Part shown: piece after piece, positions 16,555-23,939 of the stretch
Layout of the letters: every line of letters starts with the position of its first letter
Numbering within the stretch: position 1 is the first letter of the stretch
From: Guptibacillus hwajinpoensis
GTDB taxonomy: Bacteria; Bacillota; Bacilli; Bacillales; Guptibacillaceae
Direction: 5' to 3'
Assembly (NCBI RefSeq): GCF_020524165.1
Contig: NZ_JAIVKU010000008.1
Location: 1 to 64,000 of the forward strand
DNA: 64,000 nt
Translations under genes and position numbers: made by a program
The notes under the pieces: model-generated
Told to the model about the DNA's origin: nothing
Database searches by the model: none
Seen by the model: only the letters and a program-made list of their open reading frames with translations

Positions 16555-17496
16555 ATGGACATCCATCCGAACTGTTGGAATGAGTATGGAGAATTAAAAG
16601 CGGTTATTGTTTGTTCCCCTTCACACTTAGATGTGGCAGATGAGCAAACGGCTAAAGATGTGCAGTGGGAAAAAGCAGTAAAACAACAAAAAGCACGAGA
16701 AAATCATGAAGGAATGATTGGAGTAATGGAGGATGCTGGCGTTCGTGTCATTGATTATTCCGTGCATTTATCACGAGAGGAACTTTTACTAAATGAAAAA
16801 TTAATCAATCGTATTTTTGTTCGTGATCTTGCTTGTGTATTTGGAAATACGATTCTTCCGGGAGCAGCGGGAACGTCCATGAGGCGACCAGAATATTTTC
16901 AAAGTCATCACTTATTTCAACAGTGGTTTGATAGCAAGACGTTTCGTTTGGAAGCAAATAACGACCTGAAGGCGCTCGAATATGGAGATGTGATGGTACT
17001 TAATAAGGATGCTGTTTTTATTAATTCAGGAATTCGGACAAGTATTGAAAGTATCGAAGCTCTTCAAGAAAGTATTTTTAAAGCTGGATTTCAGGAAATT
17101 GGGGTAATTGATCTCCCGAGACGTCCTGATACGATGCATCTGGATATGAATTGTAATGTAGCGGGCGAGAATGTATTTATAGGTAAAAGCTATATGAGCT
17201 ATCTACCAGTACAGGTTGTTACGGAAAATTCTTTTCGGTATGAGATGACGACTGATTTCTTAAAGCGTCATGGATTTGAAGTTGTGTGGACTTCTGATAT
17301 TAAACATACCGTAGCAGATATTAATTTCTTAAATCTTAATCCTGAGACGCTCTTAGTCAGTACAAAAGCCAATAAAAGCATCTTTAAAAATCATTCAATT
17401 TTAAAAAAGAAAAAGCTGGTTGAAGTCGAAGTAGAGGAATTAGAGAAAGGCGGCGGAGGAATCCGGTGTATGACATTGCCTTTAGAAAGAGAGTAA
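16555..17496 (+). CDS. Amidinotransferase/arginine-deiminase-fold hydrolase
   Basis: 313-residue protein of the guanidino-group modifying superfamily (arginine deiminase, DDAH, amidinotransferase), which attacks the guanidinium carbon with a cysteine. Landmarks: FVRDLACVFG (family F-x-RD), the His motif MHLDMNCNVAG, and the nucleophile Cys in GGGGIRCMTLPLERE at the C-terminus. Start: ATG with AAAGGAG upstream; the long reading frame upstream is not used. Substrate (arginine, dimethylarginine or other) is undecided. The divergent permease may supply it. Confidence 0.82.
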   Translation: MDIHPNCWNEYGELKAVIVCSPSHLDVADEQTAKDVQWEKAVKQQKARENHEGMIGVMEDAGVRVIDYSVHLSREELLLNEKLINRIFVRDLACVFGNTILPGAAGTSMRRPEYFQSHHLFQQWFDSKTFRLEANNDLKALEYGDVMVLNKDAVFINSGIRTSIESIEALQESIFKAGFQEIGVIDLPRRPDTMHLDMNCNVAGENVFIGKSYMSYLPVQVVTENSFRYEMTTDFLKRHGFEVVWTSDIKHTVADINFLNLNPETLLVSTKANKSIFKNHSILKKKKLVEVEVEELEKGGGGIRCMTLPLERE

Positions 17497-17515
17497 AAAT
17501 GAATTTTCATCTTTT

Positions 17516-17543
17516 AAAAGCCTACTTTTTTGTAGGCTTTTTT
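17516..17543 (+). terminator. Terminator of the amidinotransferase-fold gene
   Basis: A perfect 10-bp stem AAAAGCCTAC / GTAGGCTTTT with a T-rich loop and trailing Ts. Confidence 0.88.
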
Positions 17544-17558
17544 CGTGAAACGATTCAG

Positions 17559-17587
17559 TTGACACTTATACCTAAGGGGGGTATATT
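17559..17587 (+). promoter_or_regulatory. Copper promoter with CsoR operator (csoR-copA-copZ)
   Basis: TTGACA, 17 bp, TATATT. The spacer and -10 hold the inverted repeat TATACC-TAAGGGG-GGTATA (17567-17585), which matches the TACC...GGGGGTAT pattern of CsoR operators. A repressor bound there would block polymerase and release on Cu(I). Confidence 0.85.
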
Positions 17588-17619
17588 GTAAGTAAGTAAA
17601 TATTGAGGAGATGATTCGA

Positions 17620-17937
17620 ATGGCAGACTTGAACATTCCCTTGCAGCCGGATAAAAAACCAACTGAACCGCGAACGGAAGAAGAAAAGCAGCAACTTCAA
17701 AATCGTTTAAAACGTATTGAAGGTCAGATTCGAGGCATTCAGAAAATGGTAGGAGAAGATCGCTATTGTGTCGATATTCTCATTCAACTGTCTGCGATTC
17801 AGGCAGCATTGAAGAAGGTCGGTTATACCCTTCTTGAACGTCATACGAAAACATGTGTAGCGAATTCGATTAAAGAAGGTACAGGTGATGAGCAGATCGA
17901 GGAGTTAATGAAAGTGATTCAGCAGTTCTCCAAGTAG
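17620..17937 (+). CDS. csoR: Copper-sensing transcriptional repressor CsoR
   Basis: All-helical repressor of 105 residues that leaves DNA when Cu(I) binds. The Cys-His-Cys ligand set is visible: Cys50 (RYCVDIL), His75 and Cys79 (RHTKTC), the same spacing as B. subtilis CsoR. The DNA-contact helix RLKRIEGQIRGI is present. The ATG at 17620 has GAGGAG nine bases upstream; the ATG at 17611 overlaps the SD region and is rejected. It is the first gene of the csoR-copA-copZ operon, behind its own operator. Confidence 0.95.
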   Translation: MADLNIPLQPDKKPTEPRTEEEKQQLQNRLKRIEGQIRGIQKMVGEDRYCVDILIQLSAIQAALKKVGYTLLERHTKTCVANSIKEGTGDEQIEELMKVIQQFSK

Positions 17938-17950
17938 GGAGGTGAACAAA

Positions 17951-20356
17951 TTGGAATCTAAGAAGCAGATCTCACTTGATGTTACAGGTATGACGTGTGC
18001 AGCTTGCTCAACAAGAATTGAAAAAGTTTTAAACAAAATGGATGGCGTCGATGCGAATGTCAATCTGGCGATGGAGAAAGCAAGCATTGTTTATGAAGAA
18101 GACAAAGTGAAGATGGAAGAGATAATAGGCAAGATCGAAAAGCTTGGTTACGGTGTACGAAAGGAAAAGGTAGAGCTTGATATTCATGGTATGACATGTG
18201 CGGCCTGCTCGACAAGAATAGAAAAAGGCTTAAACCGTACAAAAGGCGTTGAGCTTGCCTCCGTGAACTTAACAACAGAGTCTGGGGTTGTTGAGTATCA
18301 GCCAGGAGAAGTGACATTAGATGAAATTCTTCAAAAGGTGAAAAAGCTCGGTTATGAAGCGGTTGTCAAAAAAGATCGAGAAGAGCAGAAGTCTCATAAA
18401 GATGAAGAAATCAAGAAGAAAAAACGTCGTTTACTCATATCGGCACTTCTTTCGCTTCCGCTACTAATCACGATGCTTGGCCACTTACCTGGAGGATTAG
18501 CGCTACCAATTCCTCATCTTCTTATGGAACCGTGGCTTCAATTTCTTCTAGCAACACCCGTTCAGTTTATCATTGGAGCACCATTTTATTCTGGCGCCTA
18601 TCGAGCTCTCGTTAATAAAAGCGCAAATATGGATGTCCTTGTTGCGCTTGGAACATCCGCAGCTTATTTTTACAGTGTGATTGAGGGAATTAGAAGTTAT
18701 TTAACGGTAGACTATAACCCTTCTCTCTATTTTGAAACAAGTGCTATTCTGATTACGCTCATTTTAGTAGGAAAGTTATTTGAAGATCTTGCTAAAGGAA
18801 GAACAACGCAGGCGATTACAAAACTACTTAACCTTCAGGCGAAGGAAGCAAGTGTCATTCGTGAGGGAGAAGAAGTGAAAGTACCTGTTGATCAGGTTCA
18901 GGTAGGCGATCGAATCATTGTTCGACCTGGCGAAAAAATACCTGTAGACGGTATTGTAGAAAAGGGAAATTCATCCGTAGATGAATCGATGATTACAGGT
19001 GAATCCATTCCAATAGAGAAAGAAGTAGGAGCAAGCGTGATTGGTTCTACGATTAATGAAAATGGAACGTTAACGATGCGTGCTGAAAAGGTAGGAAAGG
19101 ATACAGCACTTGCTGGAATCATTAAGATTGTTGAAGACGCGCAGGGCTCAAAAGCTCCTATCCAGCGGTTAGCTGACGTGATATCAGGAATTTTTGTTCC
19201 TATTGTTGTCGCAATTGCTTCTATTACATTTTTTATCTGGTATTTTCTTGTAGATCCATACAATTTACCTCAGGCGCTTGAAGTTGGCATTGCTGTACTA
19301 GTCATTGCTTGTCCTTGTGCCCTTGGTTTAGCTACCCCAACCTCCATAATGGTTGGGACAGGAAAGGGTGCTGAGCAAGGAATTCTTTATAAAGGTGGTG
19401 AGTTTTTAGAAGCCACTCATAAAATTGATGCCATTTTACTTGATAAAACAGGCACCATTACAAAAGGCAAACCTGAAGTAACAGATTTTGTAGTATTTGG
19501 AAGTGATGAAAAGACCGTTCTAGAAACATTGGTAGCGGCTGAAAAAGCTTCAGAGCATCCTCTGGCAAGATCAATTGTAGAGTACGGTGCAAATCGACAG
19601 GTAGAAGTAGCTGAAGCAGAACATTTTCAGGCAATTCCAGGACATGGCATTGTAGCAACTGTTCAAGATAAGCAAGTATTTGTTGGGACACGAAAGCTAA
19701 TGGAACGGGAGCATATACCTTTTTCTTCGTATGAAAAGCAAATGTCTGCCTACGAGATGGATGGAAAAACGGCAATGTTTATTGCATTTGATCACAACAT
19801 ACAAGGAATGATCGCCGTTGCGGACACAGTGAAGGAAACATCCGCAAAAGCGATTGAAGAGATGCGTGCGCTTGGCATTGATGTGTATATGATAACGGGT
19901 GACAATCAACGTACGGCTGAAGCCATCGGTAATCAAGTAAAGGTAAATGGTGTGTTTGCTGAAGTCCTTCCTGAGGAAAAGGCTAGTAAAGTCAAAGAAT
20001 TACAAGCAGAAGGAAAACGTGTGGCGATGGTAGGAGATGGCATTAACGACGCTCCTGCTCTTGCGACAGCTGACATTGGAATGGCCATTGGTACAGGAAC
20101 GGATGTCGCGATTGAGACGGCAGATGTAACCCTAGTAGGTGGAGATCTTCAAAATATCACCAAGGCGATTCATTTAAGTCGGAAAACGATGCGAAATATT
20201 CGCCAGAATCTATTCTGGGCGCTATTTTATAATTCCGTTGGGATTCCAATTGCTGCGCTTGGTTTGCTGGCCCCTTGGGTTGCAGGAGCAGCGATGGCAT
20301 TTAGTTCTGTATCCGTCGTCACGAACTCACTTCGTTTGAAGCGAGTGAAACTTTAA
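17951..20356 (+). CDS. copA: Copper-exporting P-type ATPase CopA
   Basis: P1B-1 ATPase that pumps Cu(I) out of the cell. 801 residues: two N-terminal HMA domains (GMTCAAC at about 13-19 and 83-89), the membrane copper site CPC (454-456), phosphorylated Asp498 in DKTGT, the SEHPLA motif and GDGINDAPALA. The TTG at 17951 has GGGAGGTG six bases upstream; the GTG at 17942 abuts that SD and is rejected. It lies 13 bp after csoR and is followed by the chaperone gene copZ. Confidence 0.96.
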   Translation: MESKKQISLDVTGMTCAACSTRIEKVLNKMDGVDANVNLAMEKASIVYEEDKVKMEEIIGKIEKLGYGVRKEKVELDIHGMTCAACSTRIEKGLNRTKGVELASVNLTTESGVVEYQPGEVTLDEILQKVKKLGYEAVVKKDREEQKSHKDEEIKKKKRRLLISALLSLPLLITMLGHLPGGLALPIPHLLMEPWLQFLLATPVQFIIGAPFYSGAYRALVNKSANMDVLVALGTSAAYFYSVIEGIRSYLTVDYNPSLYFETSAILITLILVGKLFEDLAKGRTTQAITKLLNLQAKEASVIREGEEVKVPVDQVQVGDRIIVRPGEKIPVDGIVEKGNSSVDESMITGESIPIEKEVGASVIGSTINENGTLTMRAEKVGKDTALAGIIKIVEDAQGSKAPIQRLADVISGIFVPIVVAIASITFFIWYFLVDPYNLPQALEVGIAVLVIACPCALGLATPTSIMVGTGKGAEQGILYKGGEFLEATHKIDAILLDKTGTITKGKPEVTDFVVFGSDEKTVLETLVAAEKASEHPLARSIVEYGANRQVEVAEAEHFQAIPGHGIVATVQDKQVFVGTRKLMEREHIPFSSYEKQMSAYEMDGKTAMFIAFDHNIQGMIAVADTVKETSAKAIEEMRALGIDVYMITGDNQRTAEAIGNQVKVNGVFAEVLPEEKASKVKELQAEGKRVAMVGDGINDAPALATADIGMAIGTGTDVAIETADVTLVGGDLQNITKAIHLSRKTMRNIRQNLFWALFYNSVGIPIAALGLLAPWVAGAAMAFSSVSVVTNSLRLKRVKL

Positions 20357-20377
20357 AGGATTGAAAGGAGAATAAAC

Positions 20378-20584
20378 ATGGAACAAACAACATTAAAAAT
20401 CGAAGGTATGACATGTGATCACTGTAAAGCAGCCGTAACCAACTCATTAAAAGAGCTTGAAGGTGTATCAGAAGTTGAGGTAGATGTAAAAGCTGGGACA
20501 GCAAAAGTTGCGTACGACTCTTCTAGCGTTTCGATTTCTGAAATGAATGAAGCGGTTGAAGAACAGGGATATGATATTGTCTAA
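20378..20584 (+). CDS. copZ: Copper chaperone CopZ
   Basis: 68-residue single HMA domain that carries Cu(I) to CopA. The metal site is GMTCDHC (residues 9-15), with the usual beta-alpha-beta-beta-alpha-beta length. Note Asp-His between the cysteines where CopA has Ala-Ala. SD AAAGGAG precedes the ATG. Last gene of the copper operon; a terminator follows at once. Confidence 0.96.
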   Translation: MEQTTLKIEGMTCDHCKAAVTNSLKELEGVSEVEVDVKAGTAKVAYDSSSVSISEMNEAVEEQGYDIV

Positions 20585-20586
20585 CT

Positions 20587-20631
20587 AAAAAGGCCGAAGA
20601 AAGGATTTGATCCTTTCTTCGGCCTTTTTAT
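20587..20631 (+). terminator. Terminator of the copper operon
   Basis: An 18-bp stem starting AAAAGGCCGAAGAAAGGA with its exact complement, followed by Ts. Confidence 0.92.
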
Positions 20632-20726
20632 CATACATAAGTTGTTCTCTCCATTAATAAAATGCGCTAATAGGACAAGTGGGCGAAAACGCCTTTTTGA
20701 TCCATTTAGGGAGGGGTGCAGCCAAG

Positions 20727-21437
20727 ATGACATCACTAATCACTCTTTTTTTGATAGGTTTTGGAGGACTTGTGTTGGGTGCGTTAGCAGGAAAAATGGC
20801 ATTTACATATTATGAACACCGTTTGGAAGCTCTTTACCTCATTTGTGGTGGTATGCTTATTGGTGTCATCACGCTTGAACTAATACCAGAAAGCATTCGT
20901 ACCTATTCATTTTGGGCTCTCATGGCAGGGGCATCATTGGCGGTTTTTTTGTGTGTTTGGACGGATCAAGTCATACACGTGAAGTACAGTGACAAAAGCT
21001 ATCTTCCGGTAATTGCTTTTGTTCTTGCGATGATCTTTCACAATGTCCCTGTTGGCGTCGCGCTTGGGATGACGTTAAAGGACGGGATTGGTGAATCGTT
21101 GCTTCTTGCTTTATTTATTCATCATTTACCGGAAGGGGTTGCGCTTTATATTTTAATGAAAATGAACAGAATTCATCGGTTTGTATTGATCATCACAGCC
21201 AGCGTTATCACCATTGTTTTAATAGTGGCAGCGTGGTTTGGAGCTATTTCGGATCAATCAAACTTGATTAACGGGATATTTATGGGCATTGCGATCGGTT
21301 CTTTGTCCTATGTAGCCATACACGAAATGATTGGCCAAGTGGTTGGAAAAGTTTCAAAAAGAGAGTTGTACTTGTATACATGTCTGGGAATACTTTTATT
21401 ATCTTTCTATCTAAAAGTGGCTCACAAATTCTTTTGA
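20727..21437 (+). CDS. ZIP-family divalent metal transporter
   Basis: Membrane protein of 236 residues with about eight helices. The ZIP metal-pathway motifs are present in helix 4 (HNVPVGVALG) and helix 5 (HHLPEGVAL), which normally bind Zn or Fe. An upstream extension of 16 residues was rejected because GGGAGGGG lies ten bases before this ATG. Direction of transport is uncertain; most ZIP proteins import. It lies between copper and zinc/cadmium export genes. Confidence 0.88.
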   Translation: MTSLITLFLIGFGGLVLGALAGKMAFTYYEHRLEALYLICGGMLIGVITLELIPESIRTYSFWALMAGASLAVFLCVWTDQVIHVKYSDKSYLPVIAFVLAMIFHNVPVGVALGMTLKDGIGESLLLALFIHHLPEGVALYILMKMNRIHRFVLIITASVITIVLIVAAWFGAISDQSNLINGIFMGIAIGSLSYVAIHEMIGQVVGKVSKRELYLYTCLGILLLSFYLKVAHKFF

Positions 21438-21462
21438 CAACGTGCAAAAGATTCAGTAAAAT
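21434..21462 (+). promoter_or_regulatory. Promoter of the Zn/Cd ATPase
   Basis: TTGACA, 17 bp, TAAAAT. The -35 overlaps the stop codon of the ZIP gene, so the ATPase has its own promoter. The ArsR-type operator begins 13 bp after the -10. Confidence 0.75.
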
Positions 21463-21475
21463 TGTACATAGGTTA

Positions 21476-21495
21476 ATATGAACACATGCTCATAT
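21476..21495 (+). promoter_or_regulatory. ArsR/CzrA-type operator
   Basis: A 20-bp imperfect palindrome with arms ATATGA.CA and TG.TCATAT, matching the CzrA/CadC operator pattern (TATGAACA...TGTTCATA). It covers the expected transcription start. No ArsR-family gene occurs in the window, so the repressor must be encoded elsewhere. Confidence 0.75.
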
Positions 21496-21539
21496 ATTGA
21501 ATAGAATAGATAAACGAACGAAGAAAGGAGTGAATCACG

Positions 21540-23654
21540 GTGGAAGAATATCGTCTTAAAGGCTTATCTTGTCCAAACTGTGCTGCTGGTATGGAACAAC
21601 AGATTCAAAAGCTTGAATACGGTGAATCAGCCCAAATCCAATACAATTCAGGCAAATTAAAGGTAGATAAAAGAGTGAATCTTACGCAGGTCGAGAAAAT
21701 CCTTGATTCCGATCATGCTTCTATAGTGAAAGAAGAGGATGATCATGCGCATGAACATTCTCACAACCATTCCAACATCAAGTGGCTACTAGGTATCTCA
21801 ACCACGATTTTTCTTGTGGCTCTTCTTTTGGATGCCACTACTATGATTATTGCCGTTCCATTTTATCTTGCTGCGATTATTCTAAGTGGATATCAAACGT
21901 TTGTGAAAGGACTTCGCAATTTAACGAAACTAACATTTAACATTGAAACCTTAATGACGCTTGCATTAATTGGTGCTGTTTCCATCGGGGAGTGGAAAGA
22001 AGCAACACTTGTTGCCATTTTATTTGGATTAAATGAATACTTAGAAGGACTTGGTATGGAGAAGGCAAGGAAATCGATGGAATCTCTTCTTCAAGTCGCA
22101 CCGAAAGAAGCACTTCTCATTCGAGATGGAAAAGAAGTCGTTGTCTCAATAAACGACCTTCAAGTGGATGATCTCGTTGTCGTTAAATCTGGTGCCAAAA
22201 TTCCTTCAGATGGGATTGTTTCAGCGGGATATAGCTCAGTAAATGAAGCTGCCATAACGGGAGAAGCGATGCCAGTTGAAAAAAGCGTCGGTGAAACTGT
22301 TTTTGGTGGAAGTATCAATAATGAGGGCATCCTTCGTGTTAAAATAACGAAATCCTACGAAGATTCTTCGCTCGCAAAAATTTTGCATTTAGTTGAAGAA
22401 GCTCAAGAAACGAAGACCCCAACAGAATTATTCATTAATCGTTTTTCGAGATATTATACGCCGATTATTATGGTTATCTCAGCCCTAGTGATGCTTGTTC
22501 CGCCTCTATTCTTTGGTGGGATTTGGGCTGATTGGTTCTATCAGGGACTTGCCGTATTAATTGTGGGATGTCCTTGCGCTCTCATTCTGTCATCACCTAT
22601 TGCGAACATCTCCGGTATTACAAGAAATGCGCGTAATGGAATTCTTGTTAAAGGGTCGGTTTATCTTGAGCAACTCGGTAAAATCGATACGCTTGCTTTT
22701 GATAAGACTGGGACACTTACAAAAGGATTTCCTTATGTTGAGACATTTGAAAACTATAGTGATGAGAAGTTTTTATCTGTAGCAGCAGCAGTCGAGAAGC
22801 ATTCTTCCCATCCGTTAGCTAAAGCGATCATGAAGAAAGTAGCTGATTTTCCTTACCGGGAATTCGAAGCAACCAACGTTGAAGCTGTCTCAGGGCAGGG
22901 GATAATAGCAGATGTTGATGGAATGAAATATTGGGTAGGAAATGAAAAAAGCGTTCAACATGTCACCATCCCTGAGGATGTGCAAACATCAATCGATCAG
23001 ATGAAACGTGAAGGGTTAACGCTTGTTCTAGTAGCTGATGAAATAAAGATTCTTGGTATGTTTGGTATAGCAGATGAAATTAGAGAGGAAAGTCAGTCTG
23101 TTATTCAGGCGCTACATCATGCAGGTATTAAGAACACGGTGATGCTAACGGGAGATCATGAGAAAACGGCCGAGAAAGTGGCAAACCGTGTGGGTGTTCG
23201 TTCTTATTTCGGCGGTCTCTTACCGGAAGACAAAGTTGCTAAAGTGAAAGAATTAACCAGCGATGGAAAAGTAGGCATGATTGGTGATGGAATTAATGAT
23301 GCTCCAGCCCTTGCCTCAGCTGACCTTGGAATTGCAATGGGGAAAGGTACGGATAGCGCGATTGAAACAGCAGATATTGTCTTAATGCAAGATCATCTTG
23401 GTAAACTCCCAGAGGCTGTCTCGATTGCTAAGCGAGTGAATCGAACCATTCGTGTCAACATTGCGCTAGCCCTTGGCCTCAAGCTCATTGCCTTGCTTCT
23501 AACGATTCCTGGGCTATTAACACTTTGGGTTGCCATTTTGTCTGATATGGGCGCAACGATTCTTGTGACCTTAATTAGTTTAACGATTTTATGGGAGCCG
23601 AAAGAAAAAGAAAAGCCAACTGTAAAAAAACAAGCTGAACCACAGCATACGTAA
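21540..23654 (+). CDS. cadA: Zn/Cd/Co-type heavy-metal P-type ATPase
   Basis: 704-residue P1B ATPase. The N-terminal HMA-like domain has CPNC (11-14), and a histidine-rich loop follows (HAHEHSHNHSN, about 69-79) suited to Zn. Membrane site CPC (344-346), phosphorylated Asp388 in DKTGT, SSHPLA, GDGINDAPALA. Length and motif set fit CadA/ZntA pumps more than CopA. The start is GTG with AAGGAG upstream. An ArsR-type operator and its own promoter precede it. The symbol is by family resemblance; the main ion is not proven. Confidence 0.88.
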   Translation: MEEYRLKGLSCPNCAAGMEQQIQKLEYGESAQIQYNSGKLKVDKRVNLTQVEKILDSDHASIVKEEDDHAHEHSHNHSNIKWLLGISTTIFLVALLLDATTMIIAVPFYLAAIILSGYQTFVKGLRNLTKLTFNIETLMTLALIGAVSIGEWKEATLVAILFGLNEYLEGLGMEKARKSMESLLQVAPKEALLIRDGKEVVVSINDLQVDDLVVVKSGAKIPSDGIVSAGYSSVNEAAITGEAMPVEKSVGETVFGGSINNEGILRVKITKSYEDSSLAKILHLVEEAQETKTPTELFINRFSRYYTPIIMVISALVMLVPPLFFGGIWADWFYQGLAVLIVGCPCALILSSPIANISGITRNARNGILVKGSVYLEQLGKIDTLAFDKTGTLTKGFPYVETFENYSDEKFLSVAAAVEKHSSHPLAKAIMKKVADFPYREFEATNVEAVSGQGIIADVDGMKYWVGNEKSVQHVTIPEDVQTSIDQMKREGLTLVLVADEIKILGMFGIADEIREESQSVIQALHHAGIKNTVMLTGDHEKTAEKVANRVGVRSYFGGLLPEDKVAKVKELTSDGKVGMIGDGINDAPALASADLGIAMGKGTDSAIETADIVLMQDHLGKLPEAVSIAKRVNRTIRVNIALALGLKLIALLLTIPGLLTLWVAILSDMGATILVTLISLTILWEPKEKEKPTVKKQAEPQHT

Positions 23655-23682
23655 AACCTCTGGGACTCCAGAGGTTTTTTCT
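23653..23682 (+). terminator. Terminator of the Zn/Cd ATPase gene
   Basis: An 11-bp stem AAAACCTCTGG / CCAGAGGTTTT with loop GACT and trailing Ts; it overlaps the stop codon. Confidence 0.9.
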
Positions 23683-23794
23683 TTATGAACATTCTAGAAA
23701 ATCAACCTAAAATCTAGGTGGATATAGGAGTTTATTTAATCATGTCAACAAGTGTTGCGCCGAATTCACGTTTGGATTTCATTGTATATGACCC

Positions 23795-23877
23795 AAAACG
23801 CTCGTATGATAAGAATTACAGAAAGTCGCACGTGGGGGATAAGGGTCCTATAAAAGCGTTCGTATAATAAGATTCAG
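23795..23877 (+). repeat. Direct repeat in the mtl promoter region
   Basis: Two copies, about 26 bp each and 57 bp apart, begin AAAACGCTCGTATGATAAG (23795) and AAAAGCGTTCGTATAATAAG (23852) and both continue to a TTACAG/TTCAG end. The second contains TATAAT (23863-23868), a possible -10. They may be MtlR sites or duplicated promoters. Confidence 0.5.
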
Positions 23878-23897
23878 TTTACAAACGAACAAACAAA

Positions 23898-23912
23898 ATG
23901 AAAACGCTTTTA
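23898..23912 (+). promoter_or_regulatory. Candidate cre site upstream of mtlA
   Basis: ATGAAAACGCTTTTA matches the CcpA consensus WTGNAANCGNWNNCW with one mismatch. Position, just before mtlA, fits catabolite repression of the mannitol operon. Confidence 0.6.
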
Positions 23913-23939
23913 ATGTGCAGATGAAAAGGAGGATATACG

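Noticed and set aside
17942..17950. GTG start for copA
   Set aside because: The GTG is itself part of the GGGAGGTG SD; the TTG at 17951 is correctly spaced.
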